DNA of 15,572 bases from Candidatus Gastranaerophilales bacterium (GCA_900766355.1 CAAFVD010000053.1:1-15572), one strand, 5' to 3'; counted from the stretch's first letter, positions 8,195-15,252 are shown. Made by a program: numbers and translations. The notes: generated by a model not told the origin, from the sequence alone.

Positions 8195-8370
8195 AATAAG
8201 ACTCCCAATATAACAATATAATTCTATAATCAACAGGTTGTTAAAACAAGCATTGATGTATAATTTGTTATCTAGTTATTAAATGTGAAGTTTATTATAA
8301 AATCTTAATAAACATGTTAAATTTTGTAAAAATTTATAACAAGCATGGTACATGATTTTTAGATATATAG

Positions 8371-8376
8371 TATAAT
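8371..8376 (+). promoter_or_regulatory. -10 element (TATAAT) of a candidate small RNA
   Basis: A perfect TATAAT points to a start near 8383. No good -35 hexamer is present at 16-18 nt upstream, so it may need an activator or be a weak promoter. No ORF follows on this strand before the terminator. Confidence 0.5.
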
Positions 8377-8382
8377 CCTTGT

Positions 8383-8450
8383 ATCAACTATCCCCAAATC
8401 TCCTCCCAAGATTATGAAATACTAGCTGCAACAAAGCAGCTTTTTATTTT
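8383..8450 (+). ncRNA. Candidate small regulatory RNA with CU-rich hairpin loop
   Basis: About 68 nt between a TATAAT box (8371-8376) and a Rho-independent terminator (8424-8450), without an ORF. The transcript would hold an unpaired UAUCCCC stretch, a small hairpin AATC/GATT (8397-8400 with 8410-8413) whose 9-nt loop TCCTCCCAA exposes an anti-Shine-Dalgarno sequence, then a linker and the terminator hairpin. C/U-rich single-stranded loops of this kind are used by many RNAs that block ribosome binding sites (RsaE in staphylococci, Yfr1 in cyanobacteria, the latter with ACUCCUCACAC). Similarity to Yfr1 is only in the motif idea, not demonstrated homology. Neighbours are mazG (minus, starting at 8194) and the minus-strand gene ending at 8476. 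Confidence 0.5.
8424..8450 (+). terminator. Rho-independent terminator of the candidate small RNA
   Basis: A 6-bp stem AGCTGC/GCAGCT (8424-8429 with 8436-8441), loop AACAAA, then TTTTATTTT (8442-8450). The U-tract is only on the plus strand; no protein gene upstream on that strand ends nearby (the nearest ends at 5346), so it must serve a non-coding transcript. Confidence 0.75.
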
Positions 8451-8475
8451 GCTATTTTGGGAAGAAAGCGTAGGA

Positions 8476-8895
8476 TTATGCTATATAATTAACATGTTTA
8501 CCGTTAGAGTTCTTGCTATTGTTTTTTATATTTTCAGCCTTGTTTAGTGTTCTTTCGGCATTTGCCTTAACTGCAAAGTCAGCAGATGATGGGTCTTTTG
8601 GTGCCATTGCTGCTTTTATGACTCTTTTAGCTTGGCTAATTGTTTTTTCTAGTAATGATGGTTTTTTAGTGTTAGGAATTCCAGGCACTTTGATTGGTAC
8701 AAAACCACTAACAGGAATACCAGCACCATTTTTTATTATATGTATACTACCACCTAAATCCCCAGCAGCACTTTTGTGTGCAGCTTCGTGATTATATATT
8801 TCATTATAATTTTTATTAATTAACGTATCTTTTGCCTTCTTTAATTGTTTGGCTTGGAAATTGTTGATTTTTGTCGCTGTTAAGCTATTAACCAT
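8476..8895 (-). CDS. SprA-related family protein with HEAAH motif
   Basis: A 139-residue protein with the pattern of the SprA-related family (putative zinc metalloprotease-like): HEAAHKSAAGDLGG at 36-49 carries the HExxH motif, SGFVPIKVPG (about 63-72) matches the family's gGEV-I-d segment, and KRVIKAAMAPKDPSSADFAVKANA (about 90-113) matches the signature in which a helix ends in AlAPaePS-qD--VA--A. No signal peptide or membrane helix is seen, so it would be cytoplasmic unless exported in another way. Peptidase activity is unproven for the family. The ribosome binding site is weak (AAGG about 13 nt upstream). An extended -10 promoter lies at 8931-8939, so it is probably transcribed separately from nagZ, which stops at 8968. 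Confidence 0.75.
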   Translation of the reverse strand: MVNSLTATKINNFQAKQLKKAKDTLINKNYNEIYNHEAAHKSAAGDLGGSIHIIKNGAGIPVSGFVPIKVPGIPNTKKPSLLEKTISQAKRVIKAAMAPKDPSSADFAVKANAERTLNKAENIKNNSKNSNGKHVNYIA

Positions 8896-8930
8896 TTATA
8901 ACACACTACCTTTTTTGAAAATATAAATAT

Positions 8931-8939
8931 ATTATAACA
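8931..8939 (-). promoter_or_regulatory. Extended -10 promoter for the HEAAH protein gene
   Basis: On the minus strand the sequence is TGTTATAAT, an extended -10 (TG-N-TATAAT), giving a start near 8924 and a leader of about 30 nt. No -35 resemblance is needed for extended -10 promoters, and none is obvious here. Confidence 0.55.
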
Positions 8940-8967
8940 CTTCTGAAAAAAGTTTAAACCCTAAGCT

Positions 8968-9921
8968 TTACAAAATTTTGTATTTAATTTTTAAATTTGT
9001 AATCAAATTATATGAATATTCGATTTTTTCTCTAAAGTCAGCATGCTTTTCTGCATAATGAATAACGTCTTCAATGGCGGAAAGGCTAATATCATCAGCT
9101 TTTCTGTATAATAAAATATTTAAGCCAGCTTCAATACCTTTTATACATGCTTCTCCTGCGGGATATTGAATACCTTTCATGACCATATCATCAGAAATTA
9201 TAACTCCTTTATAGTTTAATTCATTTCTTAAATATGATAAAGCGTTTTTGCTCAAAGATGTCGGTATTATCTCTTTGTCAAAACAAGTACAATGAAGATG
9301 AGCTGCCATTATCATATCCACACCATACTCTATACAATCTTTAAATGGTTTGATATGATTATTCAGCATTTCTTTCATCGAAAGATTAATGTCAGGCAAA
9401 GTTTTATGGCTATCAGAATTTGCATCGCCATGTCCTGGATAATGTTTTATACAAGGAATTATTCCATATTGTTTATAGATATCAGATACGAGATTAACGG
9501 CTTTAATTACTTCTTGTGGTTTGTCAGAATAAGCTCGTTCTCCAATAATAGGATTGTTTGGGTTGGTATTTACATCTGCTACTGGTGCAAAATTGAGGTT
9601 AAATCTTAAATCAACTAATTCTTCAGCTATATCAATTGTTTGAGCTGTTAGAAAATCTTTTCCTTTAGCAAAAGCATATTTAGCAGAAAGTCTTTTTTTG
9701 TGTATATGTTCTGTTCTTTCAACTCTACCACCTTCTTCATCTATCGAAATAAATGGAGAAATACTAGCTTTTTTTAAGATATTGGTTTCGACTTCTCTTA
9801 AATGTTCTTCTGTGTCAATGTCATCAGAAAAGAATATCACGCCACCTAGACCGTTTTTTAAAGCTTCGTCTAGGTTGCCAGTTCCTAATATAAACATTTG
9901 GTAAATTTTGTTTAAATCCAT
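8968..9921 (-). CDS. nagZ: Beta-N-acetylhexosaminidase NagZ (GH3)
   Basis: NagZ removes N-acetylglucosamine from muropeptides in the cytoplasm during peptidoglycan recycling. The 317-residue product is a single GH3 barrel of the usual NagZ length without signal peptide. Signatures: DEEGGRVER (61-69), NFAPVADVN near 110-118, the family motif KHYPGHGDANSDSH (159-172) carrying the Asp-His pair that acts as acid/base, and SDDMVM (243-248), whose first Asp (244) is the expected nucleophile. No ribosome binding site precedes the ATG at 9921; a -10-like TATACT ends only 8 nt before it, so the message may be almost leaderless. The gene diverges from the secreted TPR-like gene. Presence of NagZ fits a Gram-negative type wall recycling pathway; no ampG, nagK or amgK is in the window. 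Confidence 0.93.
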   Translation of the reverse strand: MDLNKIYQMFILGTGNLDEALKNGLGGVIFFSDDIDTEEHLREVETNILKKASISPFISIDEEGGRVERTEHIHKKRLSAKYAFAKGKDFLTAQTIDIAEELVDLRFNLNFAPVADVNTNPNNPIIGERAYSDKPQEVIKAVNLVSDIYKQYGIIPCIKHYPGHGDANSDSHKTLPDINLSMKEMLNNHIKPFKDCIEYGVDMIMAAHLHCTCFDKEIIPTSLSKNALSYLRNELNYKGVIISDDMVMKGIQYPAGEACIKGIEAGLNILLYRKADDISLSAIEDVIHYAEKHADFREKIEYSYNLITNLKIKYKIL

Positions 9922-9943
9922 AATTTTATAGTATAATACAAGT
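9922..9943. promoter_or_regulatory. Overlapping divergent -10 elements in a 22-nt intergenic gap
   Basis: On the plus strand TATAAT (9932-9937) ends 6 nt before the ATG at 9944; on the minus strand TATACT (9935-9930) ends 8 nt before the ATG at 9921. The two overlap within the palindrome-like GTATAATAC. Standard spacing would put both transcription starts at or within 1-2 nt of the start codons. A weak plus-strand -35 (TTGTTT, 9908-9913) lies inside nagZ. Confidence 0.5.
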
Positions 9944-10417
9944 ATGGATTTTAAGAAATTATTAGCAGGAATTTTTGTTGTTACCTTTCTAATCGTATTA
10001 GTAGGGTTTAATTCAGTATCTGCTAAAAAATCTTCAAAGATAAAAATGCAACCAGAAACTATTGAGTCAATGGCTAATCAGGTTGATGCATTGACTCGCA
10101 AAGTCTATGGACATGCTCTATTATCACCAGAAGATAATTCTAATCTTGTTGGAATTAAAATAAAACTTGATAATCAAATGCTTTTAGAACCAGACCCTGC
10201 ATTAGCTCCTTTGTATTACAAGGTTGGTAACATGTACAAAATGCGTGAAATGACAGACGAAGCTACTGAATGTTTCCAAACTATTCTTGAAAACTTTGGA
10301 GATACTGCTTTAGCCCCAAAAGCATACCAAGCATTAAAAGATATGGGTGTAGACGTTACGCAGTTTGATAGCCTAAATAAAAAGTCATCTGATGAAGAAT
10401 CTGATGAAGAAGAATAA
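9944..10417 (+). CDS. Secreted TPR-like protein with acidic tail
   Basis: A 157-residue protein with a clear signal peptide: DFKK, hydrophobic residues 6-22, and a cleavage site after VSA at residue 27, so the mature protein of about 130 residues is exported to the periplasm or beyond. Residues about 85-135 form a TPR-type helix pair (PALAPLYYKVGNMYKMREMTDEATECFQTIL, then TALAPKAYQALKDMG), the arrangement found in CpoB/YbgF-like and BamD-like proteins that mediate envelope contacts; assignment to either family is not justified. The C terminus is Ser/Asp/Glu-rich (SSDEESDEEE). No ribosome binding site is visible and the -10 lies 6 nt before the ATG, suggesting a leaderless message. It converges on the next minus-strand gene with a gap of only 4 nt. 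Confidence 0.8.
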   Translation: MDFKKLLAGIFVVTFLIVLVGFNSVSAKKSSKIKMQPETIESMANQVDALTRKVYGHALLSPEDNSNLVGIKIKLDNQMLLEPDPALAPLYYKVGNMYKMREMTDEATECFQTILENFGDTALAPKAYQALKDMGVDVTQFDSLNKKSSDEESDEEE

Positions 10418-10421
10418 TTCA

Positions 10422-11771
10422 TTAAGCTTGTTTGTTTAGTTTTTTAGATTCTTTGTTTCCGCTTGCTATTAACCCAGGGTCAACATTTGTGCCTGAGATT
10501 AATCGTCTTAGGACAAACTGAGCTTGAGGAAGTGCTACTGCAAGTAAAACACTACTGATTGCTACATTTGCTGCAATATTAAATGATTTAGCTTTAATTG
10601 CATTGTTTGCATATTTTCTTATTCCAGCTTTGGTTTTATCGGCTTGAGAAGCAAAACCTTTCATGTCTTGAGATAGAGAGAATAATTTTTTTGTATCAAC
10701 AAATTCTCTTGGATCTCTTACTCCATTATCTAGGAATTTTACAATTTTATTTTTCTTTGCATATTTTGCTAACATTGATTTTGGATTGTTGTCAATAAAA
10801 TCTAAAACTTCTTCTTCTTTTGCAGGTAATTTTAGAGAGTTATTTTTGACTTTTACTAAAAATCTCTTGTCTGCCATAATTTTTGGGTCAAGAGCAGTAT
10901 CAAGACCAAAAATTTTCTTAGTTGCTTTGTCTAATCCTTTTTCAATATATTTAGGTGTAACGAAGTTTAAAACAAGCATGCCAACAGAATAAAAAGCTCT
11001 TTCAATTTTTTCGTTTCTTCCTCTAGATGTTGCGATTCTTCCTGCGGCAAGTCCTCCATCTGTTACAGCCATTTTATCTGTGTGGCTAAGTGTTGCGATA
11101 GTAGAACCTAGTCCTTTGAAGTTTACATTGTTGTTTTGTTTAAAAGAATTCAATGATTTGAAGTTTGAGTTTGCAGGTTTTGTATTAACTGCTAATTGAG
11201 TTTTCTCTTCTTGTTTTGGTTTTAGTTTACCATTTTTAATATCTTTGTCTATTAAATAATTTGTTAGAGCAAAGTTCGCTTTTGGAATAACCCAACCCAT
11301 AACAACCATTGGAATTAATAATGCTGCGGTGTATTTTTTGTTTGATGCTTTTTTGTATTTGTTAACATTGTTTTGAACATTTATCAAATCTTTAACGGCA
11401 TTAGGAGCTTTATCTTTAAATTTTTCAATGTTTTTTTGAATATTTTGTAATGGGTTCTTAAAGCTGCCATCTTTGTTCTTTTCTAGCAATTTAAGATTAA
11501 CTGCCCCATTCATGCCCGTGGTCTTTTTTATAACCTTATTAGAAATTCCTTCAACTAAAGGGACTCCACCAATCCATACTGCTGAAGTTGTATATTCATC
11601 AATAGTTTTCTCTCTTGCACAGTGCATTGCCATTCTTTTTGAATCTTTAGCAGTTTGGTTATAATTTTGAATAATTTTTGTAGGGCCTTCTATACCGCAA
11701 TCTCTGACCAATAATGGATACACACTGCTGTTATTACCTACTGCTGATATGGCATTTATTAAAAGTGACAT
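10422..11771 (-). CDS. Hypothetical multi-pass membrane protein
   Basis: A 449-residue basic protein of unrecognised family. Hydrophobic segments lie at about 147-166, 259-275 and 397-418, and a shorter one at 1-12 is not a typical signal peptide. Between them are long polar stretches: residues 90-145 are lysine-rich and helical, 175-220 are Asn/Lys-rich and probably disordered and end in the short motif NVNFKGLG (215-222), and 285-395 look globular. The start at 11771 has AGGAG 10 nt upstream (11786-11782). The leader of about 140 nt folds into two hairpins and is annotated separately. The gene converges on the secreted TPR-like gene with no room for a separate terminator. Confidence 0.8.
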   Translation of the reverse strand: MSLLINAISAVGNNSSVYPLLVRDCGIEGPTKIIQNYNQTAKDSKRMAMHCAREKTIDEYTTSAVWIGGVPLVEGISNKVIKKTTGMNGAVNLKLLEKNKDGSFKNPLQNIQKNIEKFKDKAPNAVKDLINVQNNVNKYKKASNKKYTAALLIPMVVMGWVIPKANFALTNYLIDKDIKNGKLKPKQEEKTQLAVNTKPANSNFKSLNSFKQNNNVNFKGLGSTIATLSHTDKMAVTDGGLAAGRIATSRGRNEKIERAFYSVGMLVLNFVTPKYIEKGLDKATKKIFGLDTALDPKIMADKRFLVKVKNNSLKLPAKEEEVLDFIDNNPKSMLAKYAKKNKIVKFLDNGVRDPREFVDTKKLFSLSQDMKGFASQADKTKAGIRKYANNAIKAKSFNIAANVAISSVLLAVALPQAQFVLRRLISGTNVDPGLIASGNKESKKLNKQA

Positions 11772-11787
11772 TTATTATAATCTCCTG

Positions 11788-11900
11788 TGTAAAATAACTA
11801 ACCTTCAACCAATTTTCCCGAAGGAGCTATTTTACAAGAAACTGAATCACATCAAAATCTTATAGTCCCTTCGGGATTATATGTGAATGATGATGTTCAG
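11788..11900 (-). promoter_or_regulatory. Structured 5' leader with two hairpins and an alternative helix
   Basis: Hairpin A pairs 11788-11806 with 11820-11836 (12 bp, a 2-nt bulge, 5 bp; loop 11807-11819) and ends 1 nt before the AGGAG of the 449-residue gene. Hairpin B is a 28-position imperfect stem (19 pairs on the minus strand) of 11842-11869 with 11873-11900, with a GAA loop. The apex of B (TCCCGAAGG) is perfectly complementary over 9 nt to the upper 5' side of A (CCTTCGGGA), at 11868-11876 and 11816-11824, so A plus B excludes the A-B helix. Neither hairpin has a U-tract, so they are not terminators. A switch acting on translation is an inference. Confidence 0.55.
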
Positions 11901-11917
11901 TTGTTAGGTAAAACTTA

Positions 11918-11945
11918 TTCATAAATATTCCTTATCACTTCTCAA
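11918..11945 (-). promoter_or_regulatory. Candidate sigma-70 promoter for the 449-residue gene
   Basis: On the minus strand TTGAGA (11945-11940) and TATGAA (11923-11918) are 16 nt apart, giving a start near 11911, just before hairpin B of the leader. Match is moderate. On the plus strand TATAAT at 11947-11952 overlaps this area and could feed clpB with a leader of about 145 nt. Confidence 0.4.
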
Positions 11946-12102
11946 CTATAATAGCATAAGAAAATTTTTTCGCAATATCATTGAATTCCTTATATTTTAA
12001 ACCTTCTAAATATTAAAATTGCTAATTATTAATTAAACATTAATTTTTCTTAATATTTTAAATTTTTAATTTAATATGTATAGTGTAATTGGAGTTGATA
12101 TT
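11946..12102 (+). promoter_or_regulatory. AT-rich upstream region of clpB
   Basis: The gene-free stretch 11772-12102 (331 nt) holds the leader and promoter of the minus-strand gene on its left and this AT-rich half on its right. It contains TATAAT (11947-11952) and, next to the gene, TATAGT (12079-12084) that would give a leader of about 12 nt, followed by GGAGT at 12091-12095. I see no CIRCE inverted repeat (TTAGCACTC type) and no clear sigma-32 box, so heat-shock control by HrcA is not supported. Confidence 0.35.
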
Positions 12103-14712
12103 ATGATAGATTTTGAAAAATTTACAAATTATTCGCAAGAAATTTTATATGCCTCAGGGGTGAAGATGAATGAGTATAAAAATACTCAAATTCAACCAGA
12201 ACATATTATGCTCGCTATGATTGAGGATAAAGGTATTATAAGGGATTACCTTACTGAATTGAAACTGCTAAATCAAGAATTTATTAGTTCAATAGTTTCA
12301 AGAGTAAAATCTTTTCCTACTGTATCAGAAATTTCTAATACTCAACAGATATTTTTATCTTCTGAAAGCGAAAAACTTTTGACAATCGCTCAAGAGCAAG
12401 CAAAAGAATTTAAAGATGAATTTATCGGAATTGAACAAATATTACTTGCTATGACAAAATTGGACGGTTCTGAAATCCAACAATTATTAGCAAGACATAG
12501 AGTTTCTTCTAATAATGTTCTAAATATTATGAAAAAGATAAGAGGTAAAAAAACAGTGGATAATAAAAATGCTGATGAAAATATGAAGGCTTTGGAAAAA
12601 TATTCTACAGATTTAACAGAGCTTGCTAAAAAAGGGAAATTAGACCCAGTAATAGGTCGTGATGAAGAAATTAGACGTATTATACAAGTTTTAAATAGAC
12701 GTACAAAAAACAACCCAATTTTAATTGGTGAACCTGGTGTTGGTAAAACTGCAGTTGCTGAAGGTTTAGCACAGCGTATTATAAGAGGAGATGTTCCTGA
12801 AAGTTTAAAAAAAGTTAAACTATGTGCATTAGATTTGGGAGCTTTAGTTGCTGGTGCTAAATTTAGAGGTGAATTTGAAGAACGATTAAAAGCTGTATTA
12901 AAACAAGTCGAAGAATCAAATGGTGAAATCGTATTATTTATAGATGAAATTCATACAATAATTGGTGCGGGTGCAACTGATGGAGCTATGGACGCTGGTA
13001 ACTTATTAAAACCAATGTTGGCTAGAGGGGTTTTGAGAACTATTGGTGCTACAACCATAAATGAATATAGGAAGTATATAGAAAAAGACCCTGCTTTTGA
13101 ACGTAGATTCCAACCAATACTTCTTGATGAACCTAGTGTTGAAGATACGATAAGTATTTTGCGTGGTTTAAAAGAAAAATATGAAGTGCATCATGGTGTA
13201 AGAATTCTTGATAGTGCTTTGGTTCAAGCTGCAAAGTTGTCTGATAGATATATAACAGATAGATTTTTGCCAGATAAAGCTATTGATTTGATTGATGAGG
13301 CTGCATCTTCATTAAGAATAGAAATAGATTCTATGCCTGAAGAAATTGATATGATGTTAAGACAAAAAATGCAGTTAGAAATTGAAAGAGAAGCTTTAAA
13401 GAAAGAAACAAGTGAAGAATCTCAAGAAAAAATTAATAAATTAACTAAAGAGATAAATGAATTGGCTTCAAAAGTTGATACATTAAAGGCTCAATGGGAA
13501 CTTGAAAAAGCTTCTATAACAGGCGAAGCTTCTATTAAAGATGAAATTAATCAGGTAAAAAATCAAATTGCAGAAGCTGAAAGAAATACAGATTTGCAGA
13601 CTGCTGCTGAATTGAAATATGGTAAACTTCTTCAATTAGAAAAAGAACTCGATGCAATTCAGAATAAAGAATCTTGTCCTAAAAAAGATCATTGTTTATT
13701 AAAAGAAGAAGTTGATGAAGATGATATTGCTGAGGTTGTAAGCAAATGGACAGGTATTCCTGTTAATAAACTTGTAGAAAGTGAAATGGAAAAATTGTTG
13801 AGAATGGAAGACTTCTTACATAAGCGATTAATTGGACAAGAAGAAGCAGTTACAACCGTTTCGGATTCAATAAGACGTGCTCGTTCAGGGTTAAAAGACC
13901 CTAAACGTCCAATAGGTACGTTCTTGTTCTTAGGACCAACTGGTGTTGGTAAAACAGAACTTGCTAAATCTCTTGCAGAATTTATGTTTAATGATGAAGA
14001 TGCTCTTATCCGTATTGATATGAGTGAATATATGGAAAAACATAATGTTGCAAGACTTGTTGGAGCTCCTCCAGGATATGTTGGTTACGAAGAAGGCGGT
14101 CAATTAACAGAAGCTGTTCGCCGTAAACCATATTCTGTTGTTTTGTTTGATGAAATTGAAAAAGCTCACCCTGATGTATTCAATTTGATGCTTCAAATTT
14201 TTGATGATGGACGTTTGACAGATTCAAAAGGAAGAACAGTTGATTTTAAAAATACCGTAATCATTATGACAAGTAATATTGGTAGCGATATTATCCTTGA
14301 ATCAGCATTGAATGCGACGATTGATGGTGCAAATTTTGAAGAAACAAAAGAAAAAGTTATGGCGATATTAAGAGAAAGATTCAAACCTGAATTCTTGAAC
14401 AGAATTGATGAAACTATTTTCTTTAAGGCTTTAACATTACCACAATTATCTAAGATTGTTGATATTCAAATGGATTACTTGAGAGGTCTTTTGAAAGAAC
14501 AAGATATTTCAATAGAAATAACTGATGATGCAAAAGATTTGCTTGCAACAAGAGGTTTTAATCCAATATATGGTGCAAGACCATTGAAACGTGTAATCAG
14601 ACAGTTGGTTGAAAACCCTCTATCTAAAGAAATTTTATCTCGTCATTTTGTAGAAGGGGATACAGTTGTTGTAGACGTGAAAGATGATGAAATAGTTTTT
14701 GATAAAAAGTAA
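12103..14712 (+). CDS. clpB: ATP-dependent disaggregase ClpB (Hsp104 family)
   Basis: ClpB forms a cytoplasmic hexamer that threads aggregated proteins through its pore, working with DnaK. In the 869-residue product (numbering from 12103) an N domain (1-150) precedes two AAA+ modules. D1: Walker A GEPGVGKT (209-216), pore loop KFRGE (253-257, Phe in place of the common Tyr), Walker B VLFIDE (277-282). The long coiled-coil middle domain (about 406-521) distinguishes ClpB from ClpA and ClpC. D2: Walker A GPTGVGKT (611-618), pore loop GYVGYEEGG (658-666), Walker B VVLFDE (679-684), arginine finger in FLNRID (764-769) and sensor-2 GARPLKR (824-830). The start at 12103 has GGAGT 7 nt upstream; the ATG at 12076 has none. 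An unusual Cys pair CPKKDHC lies at 525-531. A strong terminator follows. Confidence 0.96.
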   Translation: MIDFEKFTNYSQEILYASGVKMNEYKNTQIQPEHIMLAMIEDKGIIRDYLTELKLLNQEFISSIVSRVKSFPTVSEISNTQQIFLSSESEKLLTIAQEQAKEFKDEFIGIEQILLAMTKLDGSEIQQLLARHRVSSNNVLNIMKKIRGKKTVDNKNADENMKALEKYSTDLTELAKKGKLDPVIGRDEEIRRIIQVLNRRTKNNPILIGEPGVGKTAVAEGLAQRIIRGDVPESLKKVKLCALDLGALVAGAKFRGEFEERLKAVLKQVEESNGEIVLFIDEIHTIIGAGATDGAMDAGNLLKPMLARGVLRTIGATTINEYRKYIEKDPAFERRFQPILLDEPSVEDTISILRGLKEKYEVHHGVRILDSALVQAAKLSDRYITDRFLPDKAIDLIDEAASSLRIEIDSMPEEIDMMLRQKMQLEIEREALKKETSEESQEKINKLTKEINELASKVDTLKAQWELEKASITGEASIKDEINQVKNQIAEAERNTDLQTAAELKYGKLLQLEKELDAIQNKESCPKKDHCLLKEEVDEDDIAEVVSKWTGIPVNKLVESEMEKLLRMEDFLHKRLIGQEEAVTTVSDSIRRARSGLKDPKRPIGTFLFLGPTGVGKTELAKSLAEFMFNDEDALIRIDMSEYMEKHNVARLVGAPPGYVGYEEGGQLTEAVRRKPYSVVLFDEIEKAHPDVFNLMLQIFDDGRLTDSKGRTVDFKNTVIIMTSNIGSDIILESALNATIDGANFEETKEKVMAILRERFKPEFLNRIDETIFFKALTLPQLSKIVDIQMDYLRGLLKEQDISIEITDDAKDLLATRGFNPIYGARPLKRVIRQLVENPLSKEILSRHFVEGDTVVVDVKDDEIVFDKK

Positions 14713-14732
14713 TCTGTAAATAACTAGATAAA

Positions 14733-14767
14733 AAAAGAGTGAATAGATATTTTCTATTCACTCTTTT
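14733..14767. terminator. Bidirectional Rho-independent terminator
   Basis: A 14-bp perfect stem, AAAAGAGTGAATAG (14733-14746) with its complement at 14754-14767, extendable by one A-T pair, around a small loop. Plus strand: T-rich tail after the stem (TTTTCTAATTTTTAA) ends clpB. Minus strand: a run of seven T (complement of 14730-14736) ends the convergent small gene, whose stop is at 14779. Confidence 0.9.
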
Positions 14768-14778
14768 CTAATTTTTAA

Positions 14779-15177
14779 TTAAGATTTTTTCTTAATGAAA
14801 AGACCTTCAGAATCTTTTGGTAATATAACGGTAAAACCAAGCCAGTTTTTACGGAGTTCATATCCTGCAGGAATTGTTTGAGTCCCTACAGTTATACCCA
14901 TTAGGTTTGGAGCTAATGAGTAGCCTGTACCTGCGAGGTTTTGTTTGATTTTTACTTTTCCAGAGAGTTTACCTGTTTCATTTGCATTGTTGATTTGTTC
15001 TGTTGTCAGTCTAGAAAAAGCTGCTCTCCAATAACCCACTTTGTTAGGGTCTTTAGTTTTTACAGGTTTTTCTTGTTTAACTTTTTCTCCTTTGAACATA
15101 GTTACATTTCGCGGTGTCACTGCCTGTTGTGTTTTTAAAGTGTTAAAAACAGGCATACTGTTTACGCTTCTAACCAT
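14779..15177 (-). CDS. Hypothetical small protein with internal repeat
   Basis: A 132-residue basic protein of unknown family, without signal peptide or membrane helix. The start is firm: GGAGG (15189-15185) lies 7 nt before the ATG. Residues 1-45 are polar and probably flexible and contain NVTMFKGEK (24-32), a short motif similar to NVNFKGLG in the membrane protein at 10422-11771. Residues 70-120 are beta-prone and hold two related 13-residue segments 20 residues apart, GYSLAPNLMGITV (85-97) and GYELRKNWLGFTV (105-117), with 8 of 13 identical. The end is KKKS. On the minus strand TATAAT at 15221-15216 gives a leader of about 30 nt. Confidence 0.78.
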   Translation of the reverse strand: MVRSVNSMPVFNTLKTQQAVTPRNVTMFKGEKVKQEKPVKTKDPNKVGYWRAAFSRLTTEQINNANETGKLSGKVKIKQNLAGTGYSLAPNLMGITVGTQTIPAGYELRKNWLGFTVILPKDSEGLFIKKKS

Positions 15178-15215
15178 AGTGAATCCTCCAAATTTAATTA
15201 TATCCTACACCGTCT

Positions 15216-15221
15216 ATTATA
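15216..15221 (-). promoter_or_regulatory. -10 element (TATAAT) for the 132-residue gene
   Basis: TATAAT read on the minus strand, start near 15209, about 32 nt before the ATG. No clear -35. It abuts the plus-strand TTGACA at 15223-15228, so the two divergent promoters are back to back. Confidence 0.45.
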
Positions 15222-15222
15222 A

Positions 15223-15252
15223 TTGACATTTATATAACACGTATTTTTTAAT
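15223..15252 (+). promoter_or_regulatory. Candidate sigma-70 promoter upstream of the 15382 gene
   Basis: A perfect -35 TTGACA (15223-15228), 18-nt spacer and TTTAAT (15247-15252, 5 of 6). The start would be near 15259, giving a leader of about 120 nt that includes the shared bipartite motif. Confidence 0.45.

Noticed and set aside
8195..8233. Longer mazG start at 8233
   Set aside because: The extra residues are unlike MazG N termini, and the GGGAG site points to 8194.
8969..8982. Palindrome TACAAAATTTTGTA at the end of nagZ
   Set aside because: It is A/T-rich, mostly coding for the last residues, and the T-run further downstream is not adjacent; at best a weak terminator.
11816..11876. Inverted repeat as a Rho-independent terminator
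   Set aside because: No T-tract follows on either strand, and it lies between a promoter and its gene.
12076..12102. Longer clpB start at 12076
   Set aside because: No ribosome binding site; GGAGT and the family-typical start MIDFEKFT place it at 12103.
11946..12102. CIRCE or sigma-32 control of clpB
   Set aside because: No TTAGCACTC-type inverted repeat or convincing heat-shock box could be found by reading.
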